This document shows, one piece after another, positions 23,864-36,420 of a DNA stretch of 64,000 bases (within the stretch, counting starts at the first letter, position 1; each line of letters begins with the position of its first letter). The notes beneath the pieces were generated by a model. It was not told the DNA's origin, did no database searches, and saw nothing but the letters and a program-made list of their open reading frames with translations. The stretch is from Parietaria judaica. Lineage: Eukaryota; Streptophyta; Magnoliopsida; Rosales; Urticaceae. Location: positions 9,284,842 to 9,348,841 of the forward strand of contig OX940861.1 of the NCBI GenBank assembly GCA_954871525.1, read 5' to 3'. The translations under genes were made by a program, and so were the position numbers.

Positions 23864-24345
23864 TGTTAGATCTCAAATCACGGATCTACGAAGAACAATA
23901 AAATTGAACAGAAAAGAAGAACACGAATTTTGGGAGAAGAAAATCTCTTTATTGCTAATCGAAGGCAAAAGATTAAAACTCCCTCATCACTCGCACTTTA
24001 CAAAGTGTACAATGTTAGGTTTATATAGCTACTCTCAAAAGTAAAACCCTAGCTAACCGAATCGCACAAAATCAAGAAACTACCCTAAATAAACTTTGAC
24101 TTCCTCTGCAAGTCTCGCGCCTTCCTTGCTGGGTAGTTGCTGACCTTTTCTCCTAATTGCCCGGGCAGCTTCTCTCTTTGTCCCCGAGCTGTTCTGCTCG
24201 TGTACCCCGGGCTGGGTTTGCCTTCCGTTCGGACTTTCTTCGCATGTTCACCCGAGCTGGGTTGAACTCTTGTCCGGGCTGAATTCTGGTCGGTACCCGG
24301 GCTAGTCTTCTTCGTGTGCCGGACTAAGTCAAGCTTAAGCTCACA
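23864..24345 (-). mobile_element. Possible solo LTR
   Basis: Starts TGTTAGATCTC on the top strand, a typical LTR terminus in reverse orientation. A candidate other end is CTCACA at 24345; flanks are GATTA (23859-23863) and AATTA (24346-24350), 4 of 5. The inside is GC-richer than its surroundings, with several CCGGGCT motifs at 24160-24310. Right boundary uncertain. Confidence 0.4.
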
Positions 24346-24536
24346 AATTAGGCGTGATCCTTGGTATGATCATACTAATACTAATAATAATAATAATAAT
24401 AATAATATAATTTTTATTATAAACTCAATCTGCTGACTGCAAAATACACTAAGAATACCATGAATGAATATTAAAGATGAATAATGTAAAGTTATAATAA
24501 ATGTTTACACTTAATAAAAACTATAAGTGTAACTGA

Positions 24537-27060
24537 AATAGAGCTGCACACGAAGGAATCGCGATGGGTCGCGACGAAAGTCGCCAAAATCGCGAGTTGG
24601 CTGGTCGCGACGCGTCGCGACGTGGTCGCGATTTAGCGAGGAAGGGTGATTCTCGACCAAAAAAAGGGCTGCGGCAAAAGTTATTTTTTGTTTCCAATGT
24701 TTAATTTTATTAGTTTTTATCCGAATTTAAGTATTAAATTATTTAAAATTATTATTTAAACTTTATTTATTTCAAAATAAATATTTTAGTATGTTATAAT
24801 TTATTATTTTGTAACATATTATTAATTTTGATTTATATGTTAATTTTTAAGTTGTAAGATATGTTAATAAATATTAATTTGTAACATATTAATAATTATT
24901 AAAAATCTAAAACAAATAAATAAATATGATAAAACAAGATATTAAAAAAAAGTTGTATTATTCATTGTGAATATTACAATAAGGTGGAAGAAGTTATAAA
25001 TATTCAGTGTAAATATTACAAGATGCCTCACTAAAACCTCTCTTGAAAAACCCTGCTTAGGGACATAAAACCAAGAGAGGAAAGAGCACATCATATTGGC
25101 GTTTACATTGCGTCACTCGGGGAACCAGTCGTTAAACTTTTCAGTCATCCCCTCCAGCTCGGTTGGTTCGTTCCGTTGGGCGATGGTGGGGTTGCGGAAC
25201 ATCTAATCGTTCAACACCACTGCTTGCTCGAGGTGTGTAGGAGTTGTTGACGCCCTCCGGTCGTCGATTATATGCTGAGCCGAACTAAATGCGCTCTCCG
25301 AAGCAACGCTGGAAATGGGGATGGACAGTATATCCCTCGCCATTCTCGCCAATATCGGGAATCTTTCCCGTTCATTCTTCCACCATCCAATCACATCGAA
25401 CTCGACGGAGTCCTCGTCGATCCGCAGGCCGTAGTACCGCTTCAATTCTTGCGGTGCGCCGTCCGTGTCTTCCGCTCGTGCCGGTGGCGTACCGGATCCC
25501 GATGATTCTCCGCGATCCAGTCTTTGCTTCAGTCTCCGGACAAATGCTAGGCCGGTCTTGGTTGGGCTTTCCATCACTGCCCTTCGCTCCGCCTCCACGT
25601 TGAACTGTGGGAACCTCCGGTCGTATTCACTGTACAGTTCATAAAAAGCTTCATTAACAACCTTAATATAATCAGTGTAATCCACCCCTAGGTTTATCCC
25701 GATTGCTAACATCAACGGCCCGAATATAAACATAATACGGGGATCTAAGATAGCACCGAAACAATACGAAAAAGGGGGTGGATCCCAATAACTTTTGAAT
25801 TTTGCAACCATTCCCTCAATCATGGGCGAAATAACAGGGTCATTTGCGAATTCAGAAAAAGTGTTTGTAATTTCATATAGACCCGAAAGACCATGATTCA
25901 AGGAAGGTTGTCTTTGGTTCGAAAAATTTAAAGTAACAGCGTAAAAGGGTTTGCAGAATTGGGTGAATTTCTGGGCCGTTTCCCATTCTGCCTCCGTGAT
26001 CCGCTCCGAGGCCTCTAGTTGGGTGAGGAGGAAAGCGCTTAACGGCACCCTCTGTCTACACACAACTGAAAGCATTAGATATGTAGATTTTCATCGTGTA
26101 TTGTTGTCTAAACCAAACTTATTAGCTTTATGATTGTGCTCTTTACAAAATCGTCTCCACCTAGCGGTGGTTTGAGAATGCCGGATCCAATCGATAACGC
26201 CGCGTATTTTTTCAACGTGCCCTGAAATATTTCGTTCGCCCGTTCTAGCAATTAAATTAATAATGTGACACCCACACTTTTGATGTAAAATATTACGAAA
26301 AGGAGAACCGGGCAAACTATTTTCTAAGATAGTAATAGCGGCGTTATTGTTTGCGGCATTGTCTAACGTAATAGAAATAATACGATTTTGCAAACCCCAA
26401 TCATTGAATAATTCAATTAATTTATCGGAAATGTTTGTGCCGGTATGGCGACACTCGAATGGTGACATATTTAAAAGTTTTTGACATGGAACCCAATCAT
26501 CGTCGACGTAATGGGCGGTCAGACTCAAATAATCGTTTAGACTCGGACCGCTCCACAAGTCGGTGGTGAAAGCAACGTTTATGTTTGACATTTTAAAAAA
26601 CTCGACCAAATAATTTTTTTGCATTTTGTAACCCTTTTCCATGTCCCTGGTATACGTCGTACGGGAAAACTGTTCGTAAGACGGATTAATCCTTTGCATG
26701 TATTGTGTATGCGCAGGATTTTCCATCAAACTCATCGGTGCGCCCGTAGACAGTAACCACTCGAGTGTCCATTTCCGTAAATTTTCGGTGGTAAGAGCAC
26801 TTACCTGTGCTGTGTTTACCTCTTCATCGTCTCCGTAGCACGCTTTTTTATGTCGCATCAAGTAGCCGGTTCCTTTGTCCCCCGGCGCATCTAGGGTTGT
26901 ATGGCACTTATTGCACGCGGCGATCTTGACTCGAATACCGTTCTCCATACGTCGTTCTTCGTGAAAATATTCCCAGACCTTCGCTCTGTTTGGTCGTCCC
27001 CACAACAAGGCCGTAGGATTTTCCCTATTAAAAATATAAGGGAGAAAAAAGATTAACAAA
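24537..27060 (-). mobile_element. hAT element, transposase broken, right end not found
   Basis: Left terminus near TAGAGCTGCACACG at 24549 or slightly before, followed by a dense run of GTCGCGA/TCGCGAC motifs (24555-24640), as in hAT subterminal repeats. The minus-strand transposase follows. I could not find the matching inverted terminus to the right of 27060, so the upper boundary is only the start of the coding region. Confidence 0.65.
25203..27059 (-). pseudogene. hAT (RICESLEEPER-type) transposase with one premature stop
   Basis: Single frame of 619 codons. It has a BED-type zinc finger (CNKCHTTLD ... GYLMRHKKAC), then a hAT core with FTTDLWSGPS and ITLDNAANNNAA, and a C-terminal dimerisation domain ending SVASESAFSSAQHIIDDRR. 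The frame is cut only by a TGA at 26091-26093, at a site where relatives have Trp (TRW then STYLML). The ORF start at 27059 may not be real: an acceptor-like AG near 27030 (before the codons for ENPTALLW) suggests an upstream exon. In plants such genes are transposon-derived or domesticated; here the stop argues for a decaying transposon. Confidence 0.88.
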
Positions 27061-27204
27061 ATAAAAACTGGTATTAATTTTACATGGATTAAATATTAAT
27101 ATTAATCATATTAATTAATTAAATTTCATATAGTTAATTAAAAAAGTTAACAAAATAAAAAATGGTATTTTGTATGTGTGGAAATAATTATCAAGCTCTT
27201 TTGG

Positions 27205-27785
27205 ACGGAACTCCCCGAGGTTCCACGGCCAGATCGACTGGAAATGATGCTATGATCTCGCTTTAGGCCCAACCTTTTCTAGACAGAACTCCCCGAGGTT
27301 CCTAGGCTAGCTTGGAGGAGATTGCAAAGCAAACCTTATTTAAAAACCAATCTTTCTAAGACACCATAATCCGTAAAAACTTTATAATTATCACCACACA
27401 TAAAAAATACCCTTTTAATTTCTTTAACTTATTTAAGTAACTATTTAAAGTTTAATTAAACTAATATGATTAATTGATTACTAACTAATTAAATTCGAAA
27501 ATTAAATAACAAAAAATATCAAGAAATTCGTTTATGATGTGGAAGATCAGTCGGAGCCGCAACCACAGAGCATACTAAGACTTTCAAGAAATTCGTTAAA
27601 ACAACACTTACAAATTGATTATTAAACTAGTATGATTAAATGATTATTAACTAATTGAAAAAATTAAACTAAAAAGATTAAATGATTATTAACTAACAAA
27701 AAATCTCAAGAAAGTCGTTTCTGATGTGGAAGATCAGTCGGAACCGCAACCACAGAGCATACTAAGACTTTCAAGAAATTCGTTA
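27205..27785. repeat. Two sets of direct repeats right of the hAT pseudogene
   Basis: GAACTCCCCGAGGTTCC occurs at about 27209 and 27286. A block of about 85 bp, with GATGTGGAAGATCAGTCGG and then CATACTAAGACTTTCAAG, occurs at about 27515-27600 and 27703-27785 with few differences. No coding frame recognised; it may be part of the hAT element. Confidence 0.7.
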
Positions 27786-27789
27786 TTGA

Positions 27790-29485
27790 TTATTAATTAT
27801 TAATATTTAATTATTGGTTATTAATTATTATTTGATTGGCGTAATTATACTAAGACTGAAATAAGGAATTCTTTGATTGGCGTAATTAGGCTATAGCCTA
27901 TAGGATTGTTCTAAATTAAGTGTGGAATTTGAACATGATATCACTGCTGCACTGCAATATATCTATGTTTTTTTTTTTGTTTTTTTTTATTTTTTTATAA
28001 TATATGATTAGCTATTGAGTTTCCTAAAATGCGAACAATGTATGAAGATAAAAGTTGATGGAATATCATGACATGCTTTTTCGGAAAACATGCATTGAAG
28101 TCAAGATACGACGAAACTAGTCCATCCAACTTTAGATATATTGATGGTTATGTTTGAGCAAATTCGGATCTCTTGCTTTATAATGGATCATTTCACTTTA
28201 TATTTGGGCAATGAGACACCAAATTTCCTATTACTAGATATATATCCTTATATAATATTCTTTTTGTTGAGTTAGTTCCTTTTTTTTTTCTCTCGCACCT
28301 ATGGGAATATGCTTCCATTTTATTTATTTTTTTTTCATTTTTCACTGAACTTCTGCTAAGATTTTTTTATTTTTTATTTGTTAAGTTTATTCTATATGTG
28401 AATGTAATTACTATAATGTCTTATGTCTGATCAGAGAACCAGAGAGTCATTCTTCCAATCATGACATGACGTGATCGTGAACTGTATATATATATACACA
28501 TTTCAGTTGCACACCTTTGTTTTAATACAGTTATTTTCCTCAGTCGATATAGAGATTTACATGGTAATTATTCTAAAAAGATTATGGTATCCAAAAAAGC
28601 TGGAGATTGTCAAAAGCTAGCTCTCTTCGTCAAAAGCTAAACAATAGGGCTATGAGTAGAGGAAGATTCGCTCGCACGAAGCTGTTTTTGTTTTTGTTAT
28701 TTTTTTAACGAATACACAGTAAGTTATCATTCAGTCATTTCATCAAAGATCTAATTCTTATGTTGCAAATTGATAATTATTGCTCTGAAGCTCGTCTCGA
28801 AGACATGAAATAATGTTGACTTATTCGCGGATTTGAGTTTATGCATGTACGTGTTCATCGGTTTCCGTTAAATTGATCAATTATCCTGATATATGATAGA
28901 TCGTTGGGAAATATAATAATAATGAAAAGATGAACAATAACGAGTTTTTATTTATTTTTAAAGATAGGTAGTTTACTTTATTACTCCAGTGTTACATGTA
29001 GATAATAATATCTTCAAAAATAAAATAAAATTATTATAACTGTCTCGTTCCATTTCCTTCTTCGATGTCCTGGCAAACTAGTTTATATATTGCTAAGTTT
29101 CGGGAGATTATGGCTCAATTGGTCCGAGTTCTCCTCCTTGAATGTCTCCTCGTGCGAAGAGTCTTGAAAAACTGGGGTAGTTGAACATTTGTCTTCAGTT
29201 TTTGTATCATTTCTTGCTCTCCTAAATTTTCGGCGTGTTTAAGTTCTTTTTCATGACGTGGTTTGCCAACTTAGAGATAGGCCAATTGAAATTTGGGATT
29301 TAATACCTAAATGTTCTTGAGGACTTCCTGCCCAAATTGCCGCTCTTAATAATAAACGACTTGTCATCCGTGTTTGGCATCAATGATAAAGTCGAACACC
29401 AAAAATTATAATTCAAAAATTTGTAAAATTAACATTTCTTAACGTGCATTACATTAATAATATATATACATACATATATATATGA
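27790..29485. other. Intergenic
   Basis: AT-rich with homopolymer T tracts (for example around 27969-28000). No gene or bounded repeat recognised. Confidence 0.4.
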
Positions 29486-29489
29486 GCTC

Positions 29490-30276
29490 TATAGTAAGTC
29501 AGGATTTTAGTCCAGGTGGTGTCTAATGTAAATTTTTAACGATTTTTAAAGTAAATATTTAATAGTTTTATTTTTTAAGCACATAAATAACAAAAATCTT
29601 CGATACTAAAAAAAAATCATTCGTACTAAAATATAATATAACTTCAAAATTAAAAAAATTAAGTTCTTATGCCGAGTTTAACGTTTATTATTAACAATGT
29701 AGATAAAATTTAATAGGAAATGATCATAATAATATTACAACTTTCACTACGAAAAATATTAATAATTTTTGTCTCTATTGTATAACACAAAATATAAAAA
29801 ATAAACTTTTTTCCAAAAAAAAAATATATATAATTCTTTTTACTAAATAAAAAGTTAAGTTTTTATTTTCAAGCACATATATAACAATAATTTTTTATAT
29901 TAAAAAAATGTGATATAGCTTACAAATTAAAAACATCAAGTTCTAATTTCAATTATAAGGTTTGTTATTAACAATTTAGATAAAATTTAATAAGAAAGGA
30001 AAAGTAATAATAGGAACTATTATTACTATTGAAAATAAAAAAGAGTTTACTAGGAGTCGAACTCTTGACCACCTAGGAAATAGGAACTCATAGTAGTTCA
30101 ACTCAACCAAATAAACCACGCTCTTTTGTTGATGGGAAGTTGACTTTGACGTCATTTATATGATATCAATTGATTTTTTTTTTATTCAAAAAATTATTTT
30201 TTTGGTTTAAATTTTTACGCACGGTTTTCAGGTGGTGCTCGTGTATGCACTGAGTATTGGATAGCTCCGCCCCTGA
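29490..30276. mobile_element. DNA transposon remnant
   Basis: Right end GGATAGCTCCGCCCCTGA is a terminus common among plant DNA elements (reverse complement TCAGGGGCGGAGCTA). The left side has CAGGATTTTAGTCCAGGTGG, which commonly follows such a terminus, but the outermost bases are missing. Between them is AT-rich non-coding sequence plus a tRNA-like stretch. Superfamily (hAT-like) is a guess. Confidence 0.45.
30035..30125 (-). repeat. tRNA-like (SINE-type) segment
   Basis: On the minus strand there is an A-box-like TGGTTGAGTTG followed by a B-box-like AGTTCGACTCC, spaced as in tRNA-derived promoters. The predicted arms do not pair well enough for a working tRNA. It may be a SINE remnant. 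Confidence 0.35.
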
Positions 30277-31270
30277 ATGATAGGATATATATACACATAC
30301 TCCTTGTTTATGCCTCATTAATGTTTAATTAATTAATTATAAGCCGATAAAATATTAACGATATGTTTTTCGCATGTTAAATCAGACGAAATCACTAATA
30401 TTAATAAATCCCTCGAACACTGCATATATGTAATGCTTATTGTGTTGTCAATTACGAAATAATCAATTAACTTAAAAAATTTAATGTTCAATCTTCTTTT
30501 ATCATAACATTGAATAAAACAAGAGCACTAAGAACATATGTGTTTATTATCTATTCCATCGAGCACATTTAAAAAATAAAGAACATGACCATATAATATG
30601 TTAGGAGTTAGATCACAAAGAAGTATAAAGAATATTAGGTCATTATTGACCATGTATATTCATAGCGCTTTTGTTAAAATATACACGATACAACGTCAAC
30701 TACACACATGTGTAGTGTATATATAGCTCAAACTTGTTATATACAAAGAAATAGTATATAATAATTGTACTACTTTGGATTATTAAGCTTTATGCATGAC
30801 ACTTGCAAAGTTATAACCACATGACCAAAAAGCTTTAACTAATTCGCACATCCTTTACATATATAGTCCAACACTAATATACTATAATATGCCCAATACA
30901 TTGGAGAAAAAAGAAAACATATGCATTAATCAATGGCTAATATTACAACATCAAAAGATCACCAATATTTACACAATATGCATGGAATGAAAATAAACTC
31001 CTTAATTATGTTTAACATAATTATATCACGTATTATCTAATTAATAAAACCCCTTCTTGATTAATTAGCAGCAAAAACACTTACGCGAAGCTGCCAAAAA
31101 ATAAAGGAGGAGAAATAAAAAATAAAGCCTTTAAATATTTTTGCATGGCAACGTGGGGTTTCTCTTTAGAGAGAGAGAGAGGACACCACCGACTTTCTGC
31201 CAGCTCAGCTCAGCTTTATTAATAATATATTATGATTACTAATATTAATCTAACGACGGTTTAATTAAAC
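30277..31270. other. Intergenic, downstream of bZIP gene
   Basis: AT-rich; a (GA)n run at about 31167-31181. It holds the 3' UTR of the minus-strand bZIP gene at its right end. No other gene seen. Confidence 0.4.
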
Positions 31271-31690
31271 TCAATGGGACACGTGGGGCGTTCTTATTGG
31301 TGTGAACGTTGCACGTGCGTGTAGAATCCGCAGAAGATCAGAGAGTCGGGAGTCTAGAGTCAAGAACTCGGAGCTTAACCGGTCATTCTCGGTCAACGCC
31401 ACGTGGCAGTGGTGTGCGGCGAGGCCGAGCCGGTTCTTGAGAACCCGGTTCTCGACGAGCAACTGGTTGAGCTGGTCATTGAGGCCCTCCAGGTGGCACT
31501 TCTTCCGCCACCTGGACCGTCGGGCTGACTCGCGGTTCGAGATCATGCGACGTCGCTTCCGCTCGTCGACGGAGTGGACCGTCCGGTTCGAGCCCTCCTC
31601 GGAAGCAGAGGTGATGGGACCGTTATCGTGGAGAAGGAAGAAGAGATCGTCGACCGTCAGATCGGCTTCGAGGATCGGACACTCGAGCAT
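31271..31690 (-). CDS. bZIP transcription factor, small intronless (139 aa)
   Basis: DNA-binding dimer-forming factor acting in the nucleus. The basic region at about residues 44-64 has the invariant Asn52 and Arg60 (NRESARRSR, N-x7-R), and the zipper follows with Leu70, Leu77 and Leu84 in heptad spacing, then weaker positions (Ala91, Ala98). The short length, single exon and NRESARRSR-type basic region fit plant group S bZIPs, close in size to AtbZIP4-like members. Start at 31690 is the first ATG of the frame; the hydrophobic N-terminal stretch VDDLFFLLHD could be an interaction motif. I see no long conserved uORF like the sucrose-control peptide of the bZIP11 group. GC-rich coding sequence contrasts with its AT-rich flanks. 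Confidence 0.9.
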   Translation of the reverse strand: MLECPILEADLTVDDLFFLLHDNGPITSASEEGSNRTVHSVDERKRRRMISNRESARRSRWRKKCHLEGLNDQLNQLLVENRVLKNRLGLAAHHCHVALTENDRLSSEFLTLDSRLSDLLRILHARATFTPIRTPHVSH

Positions 31691-31790
31691 GGTGAGAAGG
31701 AAGAGAACGAACCGGAGGGGTTTTCTAAGCAGCGTACCGGAGGGAAGGGAAGTAGGGCAAAAGGGAGGGTAGGAAGAGTTAGGAGCTGGG

Positions 31791-31798
31791 ATTTATAG
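31791..31798 (-). promoter_or_regulatory. TATA box of the bZIP gene
   Basis: CTATAAAT on the minus strand, about 100 bp upstream of the ATG at 31690, in a GC-richer setting; position fits a short 5' UTR of about 70 nt. Confidence 0.6.
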
Positions 31799-32625
31799 CG
31801 GAGCGCGAGGGGCATTTTTGTCCGAACAAAAGTATTTGTGTTTTTTCTTTCTTCAACTTTATGTTTTTTTTTTTTTTTAATTAATAAAAAGACTGTTTTT
31901 ATTGTCTTTGCGTTACGTGCAGCTTTTGTGTCGGGTGAGATATTGGTGGAAGTGAGGGCTTTAAAATAAAATAAATATAAAAATGGGGTGAAAAAGAGAG
32001 ATGAAGAAGAATGGTGGGGTCATTGACTTGATTTGCTTAGCTTAATCACGAAGAATCATACGAAAATGAACAAACAACATGCTATTACTATACATGGCCT
32101 TGAAAAAGGGTTAAAGAAAATTACTCTATCTCTACGTATATGTATGAATATGATAGCTTCATAATTTTATTTTATTTTTAAATATAAGAAAGGGGTTACA
32201 TTGAAAACTTTTGATCACATATATTAAGTATAATTATATATGTTCATCATAATAATTAATCTTCTCGTTTAAAGCCATGTGGAGCGCTTATGGACAAAAA
32301 CTTAAAGATAAGAAATTAGGATCTAGAGCCATCTGTTATCTGTCTACCATATTTCTTGTGCATTTTACTAACACACATATTATATATACGATATATTTTA
32401 TTTTATTATATTATTAAGATCAAGGCCCGAAAGTTTGCTAAGCGAACACGAATCCCAACTACGTTGGCACTTAAGGAACACTTACAAAGTAAGAACCAGG
32501 GCTTATAATAATATAAATGAAAATATCATAGTTTACAAGCAAAATCAAAGAGAAGAGAACTAACCTAAAATTCTCTTTTGAACAAATGTCATCGAATTTA
32601 GGGTTTATACCAAATACCAGTGGCA
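31799..32625. other. Upstream region of the bZIP gene
   Basis: AT-rich promoter-side sequence; no further gene seen. Confidence 0.35.
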
Positions 32626-32629
32626 AAGC

Positions 32630-33400
32630 CGCGTTAAGAAGAGTGGGGGCAACCGCCCCCACTTGCCGGTCCAAGTTTATCCTTAGAAAATCAAGTTTCC
32701 TTCTCAAAATTTAAGACGAGACTTATTTTTCTTAAGGATATCTTAACTTCATATTTCTCTACTTATTTTTTTAGATTTTGCGTCTACGTTTCCTCGTTTA
32801 GGGTATCATTGCATTTGTAGAGTTTTTTTTAAATACAAGCGACACCGAATTCCCAAACAAATGATAAATAAAGAAAAATTACGAGGAAGAAGAAGTATCT
32901 CCGGTTTGAAAACGATGTTGTTAGTGTTAAATTTAAGAAAAAAATAGTGATTCATTGTTGGTCTCATTGTCTTATTTGACGACTCATTAGCTAAATTTTC
33001 GAAGGCAAAATCATCACTTTAAAGTGGTTTTGTGAAGTTTTGCTTATCAGTTTTAACTTTTCTAAATTTAGTTCATTTGGATTTTGGTGTTCTATTTGTT
33101 TTTTAACTTTTGAGTTTTTTAGAAGTGAAATTTCATATAATTTTGATAAAAAAAAAACATTCAGTTTATAATATTTTAAAGAAAAAGTTCTAGTACTTGT
33201 TTATTAATTTTGAAGAGTTGCATATATTAACAACAAATTTACGTGATTTATAGTTTAAGGGTCTTAAAAATTATTTTTTTGTTGTTCGCTTTTATTTAAA
33301 ATAATATAGTATATTTAACATTTGTGATACATCAAATTGTATTGTTAGAAGGCCTTAAAATTTATTTTTTATTAGGCCCCTCATTTTAAGGCTGGCTATA
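32630..33400. mobile_element. Degenerate DNA transposon (hAT-like)
   Basis: Left side CAGTGGCAAAGCCGCG then GTGGGGGCAACCGCCCCCAC resembles the start of widespread plant hAT-type elements; right side TTAGGCCCCTCATTTTAAGG at about 33374 resembles the GC-rich opposite end. The interior is AT-rich and non-coding. Ends are too diverged to define a TSD. Confidence 0.4.
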
Positions 33401-33465
33401 ATAACGAAAACCCTACAAAGAGACGCTTAAAACGATATTATATTTGCCCCTCTTATAATAATTCC

Positions 33466-34130
33466 ATATTTGTTGGGGCTTGTGGTATCACCGGAACTAT
33501 TTTATTCGGAATAATCGGTCTATCTCTATGGATGGTACTCGGGGCTTGGCATGTAGGGTTGCAGATGAGTGGGGACTTCCGAGAGGTCAGAGTGAGGATG
33601 GAAGCGGGAGCGGCAAGAATTTGGTGCAAAGTGAGAGAAGTCGAGTGTCAACTGGCTTAAGATCAATGTGGATGCGTCATTGCCCCCAAACGCTTCAGGA
33701 ACAGGTTTCGGTTGTGTGGTAAGAGACCCTGACGGAAATTTCATTATGGTCGAGGCTGGATTTTGGCGTGGTAATTTTTCTGTTCGTGAAGCCGAAGCCG
33801 AAGCCTTAAGCTTGAAAGAAGCTCTCTCGTGGATCAAAGGAAAAATATTAGACTGTTGTATGTTTGAATCCGACTCTCAAATACTTATTAATAGTCTGTC
33901 ATCTGTCTGTGGTGTATCATACTTCCATGTCTAGTTTCAGACGGTTTAGAGTTGTCAAAGCATTTTTCCCAAGCACGCTTTGGGTTTGTCTTGAGATCTG
34001 TGAATATTGTCACTTATGATCTTTCTAGAGTGGCGTATTACAAAGTGGGTTGGTACTCCTCCAGACTGTATTCGTGTTTCTCTTAGCTGATGCCTAATAC
34101 ATGATCTCGATGATTTCAAAAAAAAAAAAC
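33466..34130 (+). mobile_element. LINE 3' end with RNase H-like domain and poly(A)
   Basis: Frames encode WYHRNYFIRNNRSIS, then KINVDASLPPNASGTGFGC and EAEALSLKEALSWI ... FESDSQILINSL, the plant LINE RNase H (RVT_3) pattern with Asp/Glu/Asp positions. A frameshift lies between about 33600 and 33650 and another near 33930, after which LSKHFSQARFGFVLRSVN and VAYYKVGWYSS continue the domain. A run of about 12 A at 34118-34129 marks the tail. The reverse transcriptase part is missing: a 5'-truncated insertion, now broken. Confidence 0.75.
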
Positions 34131-35831
34131 ACTACAGGAATAAGTTGCAGCACGGTGTTTAGAGAGTGTGGCTGTGTGCAGAAATCCAATATATGTGTAA
34201 TGTTGTGGTCAGGGTTTTGTTCTTTAAAAAGAAAAACAGATTTTCACATGCATGGCAACATGAAGCAATGTCTGCTTGGAAATGTTTTTCTTTTTCCTGA
34301 AAAGGAAAAAAAAAACAGAGACGATAATAATTTGACAAGTGAAAAAGCTATAACGCTAGATTCTAGAGATAAGATAAACCACCCTTTATACTATGCATGG
34401 AGCTAAGAAATGCTATTTATGTACTCTTCACTTATATTCCCTTTCCTTAGGAGATTAAATTTCTTCTTTTTTTCTTATCTCTTATAGTTCTTAACAATTT
34501 ACATATATACAATTATGTGTCAAGTGATAATGAAACTACAATTTTTATTTATTTTTTCTGGTTTTGATACATTATTTCAAATGGAATTTCTAGTCCGATT
34601 ATAGTCATATATTGTGGGAAAGTAATAGCTCTAATATGCGAAACCTTGAGAAAGAATAACAATAAAAACTTTATGAGAAGGTATTTTAATCAAATTAATA
34701 AAATAATTGGACAGTTTTGTTGTTGGTAGTTAGTATTCGTTTATTGAGTGCTTTAGCTAAAGTCCAAATTGGAGAGTGGAGACTAACATGCACACATTAT
34801 TGATTAAACACTTGTTTACAACCTTAAAACCCTTTTAAAACATAGATGCAGTCTGCAGGCGAATCTAAGAGTTCTTTGTGTTTTGTTTTTAGTGTGTCAC
34901 TGTTGAAACCTATTTTGGATCGTCAGAGTAGGCTTCATGTGATGCTTATTAAGTTATTTAATAAATCCAGTTTTGAGAAATTGGTGACCCAAGTTCGAGG
35001 AATTACTTGTATTCTCATTTTGATTTTTTTCATCTTATGTTAGTGGTAATATTTGTATGAGATTAAATTTTAAATGTCGCTACTTCTCTGCTTAATTTTT
35101 TAATTTTAGAGAGCACCTGTACGTGACATTCTCTAGACTTCCCAACTTTTTTACTTAAAAAATCTGTTCATAATTGCATTTGTGACCTTCTCTAGACTTC
35201 CATCTTTTTACTTAAAAAATCTCTTTATAACTGCTTTTGATATGCTCTTGTGCTCAGCAACTGCCCAATGGTTTTGTTTTCTTTTGCCCAACTCTGAAGG
35301 AACTAATCTTATAATAATCCCCTCTTAACACGAATAATAAAGAATTTCCAAATTTGTTATCATACAAATAGTGGTGTTTTTTTTTGTTCGTTTGCTGTTA
35401 TGTTTCAGAAATTAGGCAAATCGGTTAGTGGGGTGTTTGTGTCACTTTACAATAACCCATTAATACCGTTTTCAGTTGCAATTATTTTCCAAAAACAGTA
35501 GCTTTGATGGAATGGAACAAGGAAAAAAAAAATAGAGATTAGTTTGGTATGGTTGATTTAAGTCCTAACCTTCTCAATTTATTTATTTATTTATTATTGG
35601 GTTCCAAAAGCACCGTCCAAACGCACAAGTGCCCTGTTTAGAATTGCGCTATAAACGATAGCCTTCATTCTTTTTAGTTACCCACAACTACTAGTGTATA
35701 GAAAAGGAAAATTCTAACAATTCTAACAATTAATAGGAAATTAGCACATCGAATCATCAAAAGCATGTAACGAATTAACACAAATAAGAGAGCATTTTTA
35801 TCTACCTCTCCTAAAGTTGCCAAGTTGTATG
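34131..35831. other. Intergenic
   Basis: AT-rich; short near-duplicate segments around 35120-35230 (two copies of TTCTCTAGACTTCC followed by TTTTTACTTAAAAAATC). No gene recognised. Confidence 0.4.
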
Positions 35832-35839
35832 TTCCACAT

Positions 35840-36420
35840 AGGGGTGAACAAAAGAAACCGTAAACCGAATTTTTAACCGAGAACCGATCAAACCGATACC
35901 GATTAAACCGCAACCGCTATTAAAGCGGTTAAAACCGAATATACCGAGAAAAAAACCGAATACCGAATTAGGTTAAAACGGGGTTTTCGGTTTTAATGTG
36001 AAAACCGGAACCACTTACCCGGTTTTACCGCTTTAACTAAATCTAATATTATATTTTATTTACCATATCTATCAACACATCAAAAAGATTTTTCTTATCT
36101 AATCTCTCGGTGTAATATTGTGTAATATTAATATTTAGTAATTCGTTTATGTGTAATAATTTATAATATTAACATTTAGTAGTATGTTTATATGTAATAT
36201 TAGTAGTCAGTTTATGGAGATGTGGATATTAATTTAAAAGCGGTAAATGTGGGCAAAAAACCGATAATACCGCAACCGGACACCGAATACCGATTATATG
36301 GTAAATGCGGTTTTCATCTTTAAAAATAGGGTATTCGGTTATCATTTCTAAAATACCGAAATGCGGTATTCGGTCTATTATTTGTCAAAAACCGCACCGA
36401 ATACCCGCTTGTTCACCCCT
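35840..36420. mobile_element. Non-autonomous hAT element (MITE) with AGGGGTGAACAA ends
   Basis: Terminal inverted repeats AGGGGTGAACAA and TTGTTCACCCCT. Flanking 8-mers TTCCACAT (35832-35839) and TTCCACAC (36420-36427) match at 7 of 8, the hAT duplication length. The ends are packed with ACCGAA/TTCGGT motifs as subterminal repeats; the middle is AT-rich and non-coding. Confidence 0.8.

Noticed and set aside
30035..30125. Functional tRNA gene
   Set aside because: Boxes are present but acceptor and anticodon arms do not pair.
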